A stretch of 33,024 bases of DNA from Clostridia bacterium (lineage in GTDB: Bacteria > Bacillota > Clostridia > UBA1212). Each line of letters starts with the position of its first letter. The first letter of the stretch is position 1. The position numbers and the translations under genes are program-made. Positions 1 through 8,830 of the stretch are shown here, in pieces. The stretch lies in contig JAFSVU010000052.1 in assembly GCA_017444825.1 (NCBI GenBank), forward strand, positions 1 through 33,024, written 5' to 3'. The notes below the pieces were generated by a model. It was not told the DNA's origin, did not search any database, and saw only the letters and a list, made by a program, of their open reading frames with translations.

Positions 1-113
1 AAAGCAAGAAATCAACCAAAAAGAAGATCGTTGATTTTATGATGGATGTGGATCTCTTTAAAAAGTTGATTTATGAAACACTTCCTTCTGCCAAATTGAG
101 TGAGCTAAAGTGA
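1..113 (+). CDS. 3' end of an unidentified protein gene (truncated by window edge)
   Basis: From base 3 to a TGA at 111-113 one frame stays open and codes for about 36 residues, Lys-rich at the start and ending in ...LPSAKLSELK. The segment lies just before a well-formed promoter, as expected for the end of an upstream gene. There is no recognisable domain in so short a piece. It could be a chance open frame, so this is a tentative call resting on the open frame and its position only. Confidence 0.4.
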   Translation, partial: SKKSTKKKIVDFMMDVDLFKKLIYETLPSAKLSELK

Positions 114-151
114 GACCTAATACATTAAGCGATTGCCCTGAATGTAAGCCC

Positions 152-180
152 TTGCCTATTTACACCTCCTGCTATATAAT
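152..180 (+). promoter_or_regulatory. sigma-A-type promoter of the diguanylate cyclase gene
   Basis: A TTGCCT box at 152-157 and a perfect TATAAT at 175-180 are separated by 17 bp. Transcription would start near 187 and leave a 5' leader of about 75 bases before the coding region. Confidence 0.7.
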
Positions 181-264
181 ATTACGTTACTAAGTGTAGC
201 ATCCGGCTTTCACGTCGATTCCGGTGCATAACATAACAGGACATAAATACCCGGGGTGTTTTTA

Positions 265-1695
265 ATGATTTTTTCACTGAGCAAGAAAACCATTCTGCTG
301 ATCGTGTGCATTGCCGTTGTGATCAGCGTTCTCGCCGTTGCCATTTACAGCAAAGGCATCAGTGACGTTATCAGAACTCAATACGAGGGCCGGTCGATCG
401 ACATTGTCAGCGCGCTTGCGGTGTATATCGATCCTGAAACGCTGACCAACGTCAGGGACGCTGTCTGTGAGATATACGATCGAGCTGAAAACAAGGTCAA
501 GAGCGACCAGTGGGGAACCCCGGAATTTGACGAGTATATTGCTCAGTACTCTTCCATTGAGGAGATGGAGGATTTTAAGAAACTTGTTGCCGATCTGCGT
601 AAAATGCAGGATGTGCTGGATGTGGACTGCCTCTACACCATGTGGGTGGACGTTCCGAATGAGTGCTATGTCTATCTGGCAGACGCGTCATATGAAGAGG
701 CCTGTCCGCCAGGCTGCATCGATCCGGTTTTCTTTGACAATCCAGCCGAAGAGCTGAAAGACCTTGCAAATGCTTTTCGGCCAAACATAACCAATACTCC
801 CGAATACGGATGGATCTGCGCGACGGCAATGCCTGTTTTCGACAGTGAAGGCGAAATTATTGCCATGGCCTGTGTGGACATCTCAATGAACGAGATCATG
901 ACCATACAGCGCACGTTCATCCTTTACGTTGTTGCGGCATTCCTTATCTTAACGCTCGCCGTATGTATTGTCGCTATCATCGTCGTCAACCGTGTGATCG
1001 TAAAGCCGGTCAATAAGCTTTCGAACGCGGCTTCGCAGTACAAGCACAACAAGAAGGTGTTCGCCGAGCTGAATGTAAAGAGACGGGACGAGATCGGCAC
1101 TCTTACAAAGTCCATGGTCCAGATGGAAGAGGATATAGACGGCTATATCAACAACCTGGAACAGACGACGAAAGACCTTCTGACCGCACGCGAACATGCC
1201 GAGCAGATGGACCGCGCCGCAAATATCGATGCTCTGACCAAGGTCCGCAATAAGAGGGCATATGACATCTATATAGGAAATCTGAACGGAAGCAATCGTC
1301 CTTACGGAATCGTTATGATCGATCTGAACGGTCTGAAGATGATCAATGACACATACGGACATGAAAAGGGCGACGTCAGTATAAACAACCTTTGCCGGAT
1401 CATTTGCCGTGTATTCAAGCATTCTCCGGTTTACCGTGTGGGCGGAGATGAGTTCGTGGTAATTCTCGAAAACGATGACTATGAAGAACGGGATCAGCTC
1501 ATCCAATCGATACGAGATATATTCCTGAAAAATATTAAGGATGATTCAAGTCAGCCATGGGAATGTGTGACTGCGGCAGTTGGATGCGCAGTATTTGACC
1601 CTGAAACGGATAAAAATGCAGACAGCGTTCTCGCCCGCGCGGATGAGGCCATGTACGAGAACAAAAAATCCCTGAAAAACTCAATGAACAAATAA
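265..1695 (+). CDS. Membrane-bound diguanylate cyclase (sensor-HAMP-GGDEF)
   Basis: Predicted to make cyclic di-GMP from two GTP at the inner face of the membrane in response to an extracellular signal. A first membrane helix spans about residues 8-29 and is followed by an extracytoplasmic sensor region to about 218. A second helix (about 220-242), a HAMP-like linker (about 243-297) and a GGDEF domain with an intact GGDEF signature at residues 393-397 follow. I see no RxxD inhibitory site in the usual place just before the signature, so product inhibition may be absent. The start is chosen at ATG 265, where GGGGTG lies six bases upstream; an in-frame GTG at 256 is the alternative. The gene stands alone behind its own promoter. 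The ligand cannot be told from sequence. Confidence 0.88.
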   Translation: MIFSLSKKTILLIVCIAVVISVLAVAIYSKGISDVIRTQYEGRSIDIVSALAVYIDPETLTNVRDAVCEIYDRAENKVKSDQWGTPEFDEYIAQYSSIEEMEDFKKLVADLRKMQDVLDVDCLYTMWVDVPNECYVYLADASYEEACPPGCIDPVFFDNPAEELKDLANAFRPNITNTPEYGWICATAMPVFDSEGEIIAMACVDISMNEIMTIQRTFILYVVAAFLILTLAVCIVAIIVVNRVIVKPVNKLSNAASQYKHNKKVFAELNVKRRDEIGTLTKSMVQMEEDIDGYINNLEQTTKDLLTAREHAEQMDRAANIDALTKVRNKRAYDIYIGNLNGSNRPYGIVMIDLNGLKMINDTYGHEKGDVSINNLCRIICRVFKHSPVYRVGGDEFVVILENDDYEERDQLIQSIRDIFLKNIKDDSSQPWECVTAAVGCAVFDPETDKNADSVLARADEAMYENKKSLKNSMNK

Positions 1696-1709
1696 ACTGC
1701 AAGTATCAG

Positions 1710-2028
1710 CACCCCTTAAATTATTACTTAGTACCTTTTACTTCTTACCTATTACCTTGGGCGGCACCCCTTAAATTATTACTTCTTACCTATTACCTTG
1801 GGCGGCACCCCTTAAACTATTACCTCTTACCTATTACCTTGGGCGGCACCCCTTTAACTATTACCTATTACCTTTTACTTATTACCTTGTCCGGCACCGC
1901 TCGCGTCTCGCACCTTGCATCTCGTCACTTGGCTTCACTTCGTGAAGAATCGCTCCTCGATGAAACGTGGTCGACGTTGGCCTTAGTACCTTTTACTTCT
2001 TACCTATTACCTTGGGCGGCACCCCTTA
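1710..2028 (-). repeat. Composite intergenic repeat array (heptamers plus GC-rich spacers) after tadA
   Basis: Read on the minus strand, blocks of GGTAATA-like heptamers alternate with a spacer of the form AAGGGGTGCCGCCCAA. The block-plus-spacer unit recurs about five times with small changes. A 96-bp non-heptamer module lies inside at 1887-1982. The TAA stop of tadA (2026-2028) falls inside the last spacer copy, whereas the diguanylate cyclase gene on the other side ends about 15 bp before the array. No protein gene is supported in this stretch; open frames here only translate the repeats. Confidence 0.85.
1887..1982. repeat. 96-bp intergenic repeat module, copy 1
   Basis: This segment is identical to 11976-12071 except for one base (G or A in GCTCCTCRATG). 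It is not built of heptamers, contains a small inverted repeat CTTCACTTCGTGAAG, and is embedded between heptamer blocks in both places. Confidence 0.9.
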
Positions 2029-2493
2029 AACTCCTCTTTTTTTAGCAAAAAACCCGCTCACCAACTCCCCGCATTCCTTCTCCATGATCCCCCTGTAGCA
2101 CTCATACGGAAGGCTGGAGGGCAGAACCTTTATAACGTCGGGCCTCGCGCCGGGGAAAACCGCCGGAGCACCGAAATAAACTGCGTCTATGCCCGAAGCG
2201 GCAATGGCCGCAGCGCACATCGGACAGGGCTCCAGAGTAACGAAAAGGGCCAGGCCGGAGAGGTTCAGAGAACCTGTGGCGGCAGCCGCGGAATTGATGG
2301 CATTGATCTCGGCGTGGCCGTGGATGGAAAGGGAGGACTCCCTCGTGTTGCGGCTGCGGGCGATGATACGCGCGGACGTATCAGCTATGACGCATCCAAC
2401 GGGGACCTCGTCTTCTTCAAGGGCCCTGCCCGCTTCAAGAAGGGCTTCCTTCATAAGGCTTTCTGCCTCTGTGATGCTGAACATTGGTTTCAT
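2026..2493 (-). CDS. tadA: tRNA-specific adenosine deaminase TadA
   Basis: Deaminates adenosine 34 to inosine in the tRNA-Arg(ACG) anticodon so that it can read several codons. The 155-residue protein has the zinc and catalytic signature of the cytidine/deoxycytidylate deaminase fold: HAE at residues 60-62 (H60 zinc ligand, E62 proton shuttle) and PCPMC with C90 and C93. Length is normal for the family. The start at 2493 is supported by AGAGGT eight bases upstream. It is a single minus-strand gene divergent from mazG. Its TAA stop lies inside a member of the intergenic repeat family, so the last codons border repeat DNA. Confidence 0.95.
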   Translation of the reverse strand: MKPMFSITEAESLMKEALLEAGRALEEDEVPVGCVIADTSARIIARSRNTRESSLSIHGHAEINAINSAAAATGSLNLSGLALFVTLEPCPMCAAAIAASGIDAVYFGAPAVFPGARPDVIKVLPSSLPYECYRGIMEKECGELVSGFFAKKRGV

Positions 2494-2613
2494 TCGCGGG
2501 ACCTCTTTTGCATTTTTTAAGCCTTTTCGGGGATAATGGATCCGTATACAGCAATGATGGCGTTTTTGCGCCTTCAGCCGCTCACGGAGACTGCGGATGG
2601 ATCTGAAAAGGCT

Positions 2614-2641
2614 TTAACGTATTATGAAAAGGTGGTATAAT
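2614..2641 (+). promoter_or_regulatory. Probable promoter of the mazG-rqcP run
   Basis: TTAACG at 2614-2619 and a perfect TATAAT at 2636-2641 are 16 bp apart, about 70 bp ahead of the mazG start. Confidence 0.5.
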
Positions 2642-2711
2642 AAAAACGTGTTTTGTGCGGTTTTTTGCCGCGTAAATCCACTTGATTATAGCACAGATGC
2701 GGAGAATTGCA

Positions 2712-3398
2712 ATGCCTGAGGCACCTAAGAGACGGGAAAACGGTAAATATAAGGTGGAGGATCTGCTTAGGGTCGTCGAGGAACTGAGAGGACCGGAGGG
2801 GTGTCCGTGGGACAGGGCTCAGAACCATGTCACCATGGAAAAACCAATGATCGAAGAGGCCTACGAGGTCGTCGACGCCATTGAGAAGAACGACCGTGAC
2901 AAGATGGTCGAGGAACTTGGCGATGTGCTTCTCCAGGTGCTTTTCCACTCGGTCATAGGCCGGGAGGATGGCGAGTTTGACATTGATGATGTTGCGACCC
3001 GCTGCACCGAGAAGATGATAACAAGGCATCCCCACATCTTCGGAAACGTTGATGCAGACGATCCCGAAAAGGCACTTGCCAGCTGGGAGGCAGCCAAAGC
3101 AAAAGAAAAAGGCTTTGGGTCTCTTGCGGAGGACCTTGAGGATATTCCGGCATGTTTCCCTGCCCTTATGAGGGCCCAAAAGGTTTCAAAGAAGATCGCA
3201 AAAGCCGGAAAAGACGGCGGAGAGCATTGGTTTCGTGAGCTTGACGGGATCGATCTTTCGGATGAAAAGACGGTCGGAAAACTTCTCTATGAGATATGCA
3301 GACGGGCGACAGGAAAAGGTGTCGAGTGCGAGCTGGCTCTTAAGAGAGTGACTGAGGCAGTTATCCGGGAACAGAAGGAAAAACAGGAAGCTTTATGA
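2712..3398 (+). CDS. mazG: Nucleoside triphosphate pyrophosphohydrolase MazG
   Basis: Hydrolyses (deoxy)nucleoside triphosphates to monophosphate and pyrophosphate, cleaning the nucleotide pool. The all-alpha MazG signature is clear: GCPWDRAQNH near the start, then EEAYEVVDAI and EELGDVLLQVLFH, whose acidic residues bind magnesium. The family's second, C-terminal helical region is also present. Start ATG 2712 is preferred because GCGGAG lies just upstream; upstream in-frame TTG 2682 and ATG 2697 have no comparable site. The last four bases overlap the start of rqcP (ATGA), so the two are probably co-translated. The same neighbour pair (yabN-yabO) occurs in Bacillus, which supports both calls. 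Confidence 0.93.
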   Translation: MPEAPKRRENGKYKVEDLLRVVEELRGPEGCPWDRAQNHVTMEKPMIEEAYEVVDAIEKNDRDKMVEELGDVLLQVLFHSVIGREDGEFDIDDVATRCTEKMITRHPHIFGNVDADDPEKALASWEAAKAKEKGFGSLAEDLEDIPACFPALMRAQKVSKKIAKAGKDGGEHWFRELDGIDLSDEKTVGKLLYEICRRATGKGVECELALKRVTEAVIREQKEKQEAL

Positions 3399-3634
3399 GA
3401 ATCGACAAGTTTTTAAAGGTATCACGGGTCATCAAGAGAAGGACCGTTGCGAATGATGCTGCGGACGCAGGAAGAGTGACGGTGAACGGCAGGGTCGTGA
3501 AGGCAAGCTACGACGTAAAGGTCGGAGACGTGGTTGAAGTCGGCTTTGCTCAGGGCGCTGTTAAATTCCGGGTGAAGAGCGTGCAGGAGACCGTGAAAAA
3601 GAACGATGCGGGCGAGATGTACGAATTGCTGTAA
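3395..3634 (+). CDS. rqcP: S4-domain RNA-binding protein RqcP (YabO/Hsp15 family)
   Basis: The 79-residue protein is almost entirely an S4 RNA-binding domain (MRIDKFLKVSRVIKRR... with VNGRVVKASYDVKVGD). In Bacillus the homologue acts with RqcH and the 50S subunit in ribosome-associated quality control, driving addition of alanine tails to stalled peptides. Size, sequence and its position directly after mazG match the Bacillus arrangement. Whether rqcH is present elsewhere in this genome cannot be seen here. Confidence 0.9.
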   Translation: MRIDKFLKVSRVIKRRTVANDAADAGRVTVNGRVVKASYDVKVGDVVEVGFAQGAVKFRVKSVQETVKKNDAGEMYELL

Positions 3635-3694
3635 AAAAGGTTGGCGGGGCCCGGAAAAGGGTTTTTTGCCGGCAGAAAATAAGTGAGGTTTCAT

Positions 3695-5143
3695 ATGAAA
3701 AAATTTAGAAATGTACTTGCAATAGTTATTGCGGCGGTAATGACATTGGTTTTTGCAGTGTCATGCACACCGGTGGCAGATCCGGACAACCAGGCGACAG
3801 ATGCCCCTGCTACTTCCACAGCTGTACCGGATGCGGATGAATCCACGGTCGTTATCGCATATGCCGGCACCGAACCGATATATGACAGCGATTTTTCGTA
3901 TTTTCTCAACCGGGCGATAATGGAGATATACTATAAAGCGGAAGGCGTTTACGCCCCGGATGCCACAGACGACGAGAACCTGGCGAAAATGAGAGAATTC
4001 ATGCGTTCCACGGACGAGAACGGCATTTCAAATCTCCAGCGTGCGGTGGACAGGACTCTTGAAATTACTCAGGGGTTTAAGATCGCATACCGCGAAGGAA
4101 AAGCGCTTGCCGATCAGGAGGGCGCAAAATATACTGTGGATCAGGCGGAACTCGAACAGGCCCTTTCATACATTGACAGCGAGGCCGACTACGGCGCGGC
4201 GACGTACGGAGCTTCAAGAGACGAGTATTTTTACTACGTTTACGGCATGAAGGTAAACGACGCCAAGCGATACCAGAAGCAGCAGCTTTACGCCGAGCTT
4301 CATGAAAAATACTGGGCCGACGAGAACGGATATGTGATCGGCATGGAAGAGCCGGAAGCGCCTGTGGAACCTACAAAGCCCTCGGATCTTGCGGATGAGG
4401 CGTCGGATGAGGAAAAAACCAAATATGCTGCTGACATCGAGGAATATAACACCTTGAAGGCCAAATACGACGAGGACCTTGAAAAGTACAATGCGGATCT
4501 TGCAAAATACAACGAGCTTAAGAATGCATATTTTGAGAAATTCAGGGAAGAATACAATGAAAATGAGAAGATCTACGGCGTGAGGACCGTCCGTTCGCTG
4601 TTCCTTTCAAAAACGGATGACGACGGAGAGCCTCTCAGCGAGGATGCGATAGCGGCAAAGCGCGCTGAACTTGAAAAAAATATTGAACTGGTCAAAGAGG
4701 GCCTCAGCTTCGCAGGTCTTGTGAAGGGATTCTCGGAAGCCCAGAATGCAACCACCAATTCGGGACTTACCGATATCTGCGCTTACGAGGGAACCACGGG
4801 AGACCTTCCCCAGGAAGTCATCGACAGAGCCTTTGAAATAAATGAGGTAACCGATATACCGGAGATCATTGAGACCGATGACGGGTTATACCTTTTCAGA
4901 GTTGAGGGCATTGTCAATTATGACGAGCAGATCGGTATAGTGGCCGATTCCACCACGTCAAACCCGGATAAAATCAGATCAAACGTTGAGTATTCAAAGC
5001 TCGCATCCCTTTACAACGAATACGTTGAAGGGTTTATGGAAAAAGACGAATACAAACTGAAGGATATCCAGAACGAAGCGGCTCTTAAGCTTGTGAACGA
5101 TTTTATCGATTTCACGATGGAGGGTACGGGCGTTGGTTATTGA
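3695..5143 (+). CDS. PrsA/SurA-like peptidyl-prolyl isomerase lipoprotein
   Basis: Predicted extracytoplasmic lipoprotein that helps exported proteins fold. A basic N-terminus and hydrophobic stretch end in AVSC, which fits a lipobox, so the mature protein would be lipid-anchored at that Cys. A Thr/Ala/Asp-rich linker follows, then a SurA_N-like helical region broken by a Glu/Lys/Tyr coiled segment (roughly residues 215-285). A rotamase (PpiC-type) domain follows, from RTVRSLFLSK to GDLPQEVIDRAF and DGLYLFRVEGI. Start ATG 3695 follows GTGAGG; an in-frame GTG at 3683 is less likely because it would precede the signal peptide needlessly. The stop overlaps the next gene's start. Isomerase activity is inferred from the family only. 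Confidence 0.82.
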   Translation: MKKFRNVLAIVIAAVMTLVFAVSCTPVADPDNQATDAPATSTAVPDADESTVVIAYAGTEPIYDSDFSYFLNRAIMEIYYKAEGVYAPDATDDENLAKMREFMRSTDENGISNLQRAVDRTLEITQGFKIAYREGKALADQEGAKYTVDQAELEQALSYIDSEADYGAATYGASRDEYFYYVYGMKVNDAKRYQKQQLYAELHEKYWADENGYVIGMEEPEAPVEPTKPSDLADEASDEEKTKYAADIEEYNTLKAKYDEDLEKYNADLAKYNELKNAYFEKFREEYNENEKIYGVRTVRSLFLSKTDDDGEPLSEDAIAAKRAELEKNIELVKEGLSFAGLVKGFSEAQNATTNSGLTDICAYEGTTGDLPQEVIDRAFEINEVTDIPEIIETDDGLYLFRVEGIVNYDEQIGIVADSTTSNPDKIRSNVEYSKLASLYNEYVEGFMEKDEYKLKDIQNEAALKLVNDFIDFTMEGTGVGY

Positions 5144-5921
5144 CGACAATGCCGAATCAAATATCACACTTACGGAAGATGTATTAAAGGCCCGGGAAAA
5201 GGCGCGCAAAAACGCCATGCGCCATATGCTAAGCCTTGTGAGAAAGGCCGTGCAGGACTACGATATGATCGCCGAGGGGGACTCGGTGTGCGTCGGTATT
5301 TCCGGCGGCAAGGACAGCATGGCTCTTCTGACGGTATTGGCGGCGCTGAGAAGGTTTTACCCGAAAAAATTCGACCTGAAAGCCGTCACCATATCGATGG
5401 GCTTTGAAAACATGGATTTTTCGGCCGTCGCGGATTATTGCAAAAAGCTCGGCGTTGAGTACGAGATCTGCGAGACAAAGATCAAGGAGATCGTGTTCGA
5501 CATAAGACAGGAGAAAAATCCCTGCGCTCTTTGCGCAAATCTTCGCCGTGGAGCGCTCAACGACTACGCCAAACAGATCGGCTGCAATGTGGTCGCCCTC
5601 GGACACCACAGAAACGATGTGATCGAGACCGCTTTTCTCAGCCTTTCATACGAAGCCAGGTTCTACTGTTTTGATCCCAAGACATACCTGGACCGTTGCG
5701 GAGTAACGGTCATAAGGCCCATGATATACGTCGAGGAGAGCGAGATCAGAGGGCTCATGAATGCCGAGGAATATCCGGTGGTGACGAGCCCCTGCCCCAT
5801 GGATAAAACGTCCAAACGGGCTGAAATAAAGAAAACTCTCGCCGGGCTCAATCGTGAAAACCACAATTTCAGAGAAAACGTCTTCGGGGCAGTTAAACGG
5901 GGCATCTGGGACAAAGAATAA
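5133..5921 (+). CDS. TtcA-family tRNA 2-thiolation enzyme (PP-loop, iron-sulfur)
   Basis: Predicted to adenylate and thiolate a tRNA base; TtcA of E. coli makes 2-thiocytidine at position 32. The PP-loop SGGKDS is at residues 57-62. CALC supplies C131 and C134, and a third Cys (C221, in SPCPMD) matches the three-cysteine pattern that holds the 4Fe-4S cluster in TtcA. GHHRNDVIET follows the PP-loop fold. The start is taken as TTG 5133 with GGAGGG about ten bases upstream, giving an 11-base overlap with the foldase gene; ATG 5217 is an alternative that would drop 28 residues. The exact tRNA target is not certain, because TtcA and TtuA/TilS relatives share motifs. Confidence 0.85.
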   Translation: MVIDDNAESNITLTEDVLKAREKARKNAMRHMLSLVRKAVQDYDMIAEGDSVCVGISGGKDSMALLTVLAALRRFYPKKFDLKAVTISMGFENMDFSAVADYCKKLGVEYEICETKIKEIVFDIRQEKNPCALCANLRRGALNDYAKQIGCNVVALGHHRNDVIETAFLSLSYEARFYCFDPKTYLDRCGVTVIRPMIYVEESEIRGLMNAEEYPVVTSPCPMDKTSKRAEIKKTLAGLNRENHNFRENVFGAVKRGIWDKE

Positions 5922-5931
5922 ACCATAACCA

Positions 5932-7770
5932 ATGACAGGAAAGATATACGGCAATACGTCCACAGTCAGGAAAAACCTGCTGGAATACCTTGACGGATTC
6001 ATCGGGAACGTGTATTCCCCGGGTGAATTTTTGCCTGTTGAAATAAGGGACGCATTGGTTTTGGCCACGTCGTCTTCGGGCACCGAATTTGCGGCGCTTG
6101 TCGACAGAAAAAACCGTGTGGAGGCGATCTGCGTCGGCAGTGCGGAGAGCGTGTCTCTTGAAGGGTTGCTGGATCTGAGGCGCGGAGAGAAGAGACTGTC
6201 CGGCATAAGACTCTGGCACACCCACCCCAACGGCTCGTCAATGCCATCCGAAGTGGATATAGCGACTCTTAAGGCGCTGAGACTTGACGGCTGCGGTGTT
6301 ATAGGGGTAAACCTTGACGAGGAAAGGGCTACAGGCATTTCCGTGACGGTCTTAAGAAGAGACCAAGACGGCCTTTTCAGCGACTATGAGACCTTCGGAC
6401 CCGAGCCGGTCTGGAAGGCAAAGGAGTTTAACAGGCTTTTTGACGAGCTTGTAAGGATCGATGCCGAAGCCGGAGATATATCGTCGGAGAGCCTTGAGGA
6501 AGAGGCTGAGAAGGCTATAGTCTGCGGTGTACTTCTTCCGCCCGACGAGAAAAAGACCACCCCTGAGAATGCGCTGGCGGAGCTGAAGGAATTGACGCGT
6601 ACCGCGGGAGCGGAGGTTGTGGCGGAATATGTGCAGAGAAGACCGTCTCCCGATGCGAGATATTACATCGGAAAAGGTCTTGCAAAGGATATTTCCCTGA
6701 AAGCCCAGGCCACCTCGGCCACGCTTCTTATCGCGGACGACGAGCTTTCCGCAGGCACGGTGAGAAACCTTGAGGACGCCACGGGCCTTCGGGTAATCGA
6801 CAGGACCACGCTGATCCTTGATATATTTGCCGCAAGGGCGAGGTCCCGGGAGGGCAGACTCCAGGTGGAGATGGCCCAGCAGAAATACAGACTGACGAGG
6901 CTCGCCGGAAAGGGCGTGGCTCTTTCAAGACTGGGCGGCGGCATCGGAACGAGAGGTCCCGGCGAAAGCAAACTCACTGCCGACAGAAACTACATAAAGA
7001 GAAGGATATCATTCCTGGAAACGGTGCTTGAGAAGGTTTCCGCGGTCCGCGACACTTTAAGAAAAGAGCGCAAAAAGAACGAAATTCCACAGGTTGCTGT
7101 GGTGGGTTACACCAATGCGGGCAAGTCCAGCCTGCTCAATGCGCTGTGCGACGGCGACGTTCTGGCAGAAAACAAGCTGTTTGCCACATTGGACCCGTCT
7201 GTGAGAAGACTTGTCACCGATGACAACAGGGACTTCCTGATAATAGATACCGTTGGTTTTATTAAAAAGCTGCCCCACGAGCTGGTGGAGGCGTTCAAGT
7301 CGACTCTTGAGGAACTTAAGTATGCCGACCTTCTGCTGCACGTGGTGGACGGAAGCAATCCCGATGCCGCAAACCAGATCGAAGTGGTGGAGGAGATCAT
7401 TAAGGAACTTGGCGCAGGGGGAAAGCCCTGCTACACCGTGGTAAACAAAGTGGATCTTCTGCCCCAAAGAGAGCTCGCATCGGACAACACGGGACCCATC
7501 AGCGGGAAATGCTTCTATATCAGTGCAAAGACAGGGGAGGGCGTGGAAGAACTGAAGGAGGCCGTAATTGGTTTCTTCAATGCGGCGTCAGTTGATTTCT
7601 TCCTTGAGGTTCCCTATTCCGACGGAAAAACTCTTTCCTACCTCCATGACAGGGGAACAGTCGAGTATGAGGATTATACCGGAAGCGGCGTTAGGGTGAA
7701 GGGAAAGATAGACTCAAAATACTGGAAAAACGATTTTAAACGATACGAGGCAAAGGATGAACAAGACTAA
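5932..7770 (+). CDS. hflX: Ribosome-associated GTPase HflX with N-terminal JAMM-like domain
   Basis: HflX binds and splits stalled or hibernating 70S ribosomes using GTP. At 612 residues it is longer than the roughly 430-residue E. coli protein. The canonical parts are the HflX domain with GTRGPGESKL, then the GTPase with GYTNAGKSS (G1, near residue 393), DTVGFIKKLPHE (G3) and NKVD (G4). The extra N-terminal 150 or so residues show E52, then HTHP at 96-99, S106 and D109, a complete JAMM (MPN) metalloprotease-type signature. Long HflX forms of this kind are familiar from Clostridia; the motif reading is mine. The ATG start sits within TAACCAATG with no good ribosome binding site. It overlaps ddl by 14 bases. 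Confidence 0.92.
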   Translation: MTGKIYGNTSTVRKNLLEYLDGFIGNVYSPGEFLPVEIRDALVLATSSSGTEFAALVDRKNRVEAICVGSAESVSLEGLLDLRRGEKRLSGIRLWHTHPNGSSMPSEVDIATLKALRLDGCGVIGVNLDEERATGISVTVLRRDQDGLFSDYETFGPEPVWKAKEFNRLFDELVRIDAEAGDISSESLEEEAEKAIVCGVLLPPDEKKTTPENALAELKELTRTAGAEVVAEYVQRRPSPDARYYIGKGLAKDISLKAQATSATLLIADDELSAGTVRNLEDATGLRVIDRTTLILDIFAARARSREGRLQVEMAQQKYRLTRLAGKGVALSRLGGGIGTRGPGESKLTADRNYIKRRISFLETVLEKVSAVRDTLRKERKKNEIPQVAVVGYTNAGKSSLLNALCDGDVLAENKLFATLDPSVRRLVTDDNRDFLIIDTVGFIKKLPHELVEAFKSTLEELKYADLLLHVVDGSNPDAANQIEVVEEIIKELGAGGKPCYTVVNKVDLLPQRELASDNTGPISGKCFYISAKTGEGVEELKEAVIGFFNAASVDFFLEVPYSDGKTLSYLHDRGTVEYEDYTGSGVRVKGKIDSKYWKNDFKRYEAKDEQD

Positions 7771-8821
7771 ACTGCTGGTCCTTTTCGGGGGCCAGTCCAC
7801 TGAACACGAAATATCCTGCATCTCAGCCGGAGCGGTTCTTAGGAACATAGACCTTGAACTCTTTACGGTCAGGGCCTGCGGCATTACAAAAGAGGGCGAC
7901 TGGATCGAGATCGAAGGCAAGGACGGATCGATAGACGTTGACCGCATAGTGAGCGGCGAATGGGCGAAGGCTCCTGACACCAAGGGGCAGGGCATAAAGC
8001 CTGCTATCGACCTCATATACGGATGCGACGCGGTGTTCCCTGTGATGCACGGCATCATGGCAGAGGATGGCTCCATCCAGGGACTTCTTTCGGTGCTGGG
8101 AAAGCCTTTTGTGGGAGCGGGCATTTTTTCATCCGCTCTTTGCATGGACAAGGTGTACACTAAGGCCGTGCTCCGTGAGGCGGGGATCCCTGTGGTTCCC
8201 GAGGTGATCGTGGAGAGAGATGACCTTGATTCATTTGATAAAGTGGCTTCTGTTGTGGAGCGGGAGATCGGTTTCCCCTGCTTTGTGAAGCCTTCGAATT
8301 CCGGATCCAGCGTCGGGGCATATAAGGTGATGACCGGAGACGATCTTTTCGCCAAGGTCATTGACGCCGCAAAATACGACAGAAAGGTCCTTGTTGAGAA
8401 ATATATCCCCGCGAGGGAGGTCGAGTGCGCGGTCCTCGGAAACAGAAGACCGGTCGCCGCCACGCCGGGAGAGATAGTGTCCACCGGGGAGTTTTACGAT
8501 TATGACGATAAATACATCAACGGCACAAGCTACACAAGAATACCCGCGGACATCCCGGAGGAGGACCTCAAGACGATAAAAGACATGGCGGTTAAAGCAT
8601 TTCTCGCTCTTGACTGCGCCGGTCTTGCAAGAGTGGACTTTTTCAAGGACAAAGAGGCAGGCAAAATATACCTCAACGAGGTCAATACGATCCCAGGCTT
8701 TACATCCATCAGTATGTACCCCAAAATGTGGGAGTACGAGGGACTTTCCCAGAAGGATCTCATCACAAAGCTGGTGGAGCTCGCCATCCAAAACGCGGCG
8801 GAGAACAAAAGAACGTTATAA
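7757..8821 (+). CDS. ddl: D-alanine--D-alanine ligase
   Basis: Joins two D-alanines with ATP to make the dipeptide that ends the peptidoglycan stem. The 354-residue protein shows the ATP-grasp layout: FGGQSTEHEIS near the start, the GSSVGAYKV loop, EVECAVLG, and NEVNTIPGFTSISMYPKMW at the end. The omega-loop segment FYDYDDKYI carries the Tyr typical of D-Ala-D-Ala ligases rather than the sequence of VanA-type D-Ala-D-Lac ligases, so I expect a vancomycin-susceptible product. The gene begins inside the end of hflX and is followed nine bases later by murI, another peptidoglycan precursor gene. Confidence 0.95.
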   Translation: MNKTKLLVLFGGQSTEHEISCISAGAVLRNIDLELFTVRACGITKEGDWIEIEGKDGSIDVDRIVSGEWAKAPDTKGQGIKPAIDLIYGCDAVFPVMHGIMAEDGSIQGLLSVLGKPFVGAGIFSSALCMDKVYTKAVLREAGIPVVPEVIVERDDLDSFDKVASVVEREIGFPCFVKPSNSGSSVGAYKVMTGDDLFAKVIDAAKYDRKVLVEKYIPAREVECAVLGNRRPVAATPGEIVSTGEFYDYDDKYINGTSYTRIPADIPEEDLKTIKDMAVKAFLALDCAGLARVDFFKDKEAGKIYLNEVNTIPGFTSISMYPKMWEYEGLSQKDLITKLVELAIQNAAENKRTL

Positions 8822-8830
8822 GAAACCGGT

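Noticed and set aside
949-1506. 185-codon open frame antisense to the diguanylate cyclase
   Set aside because: Lies wholly within the HAMP-GGDEF coding region, no ribosome site or recognisable domain.
1839-2045. Open frame of 68 codons in the repeat array
   Set aside because: It only translates heptamers, spacers and the 96-bp module; no ribosome site and no protein-like composition.
3640-3680. Terminator between rqcP and the foldase gene
   Set aside because: CCC-GGAAAA-GGG followed by six T is only a 3-bp stem, too weak to call.
7757-8821. Vancomycin-type D-Ala-D-Lac ligase
   Set aside because: The omega loop has the Tyr-containing YDYDDKY form typical of ordinary Ddl, and no van genes are adjacent.
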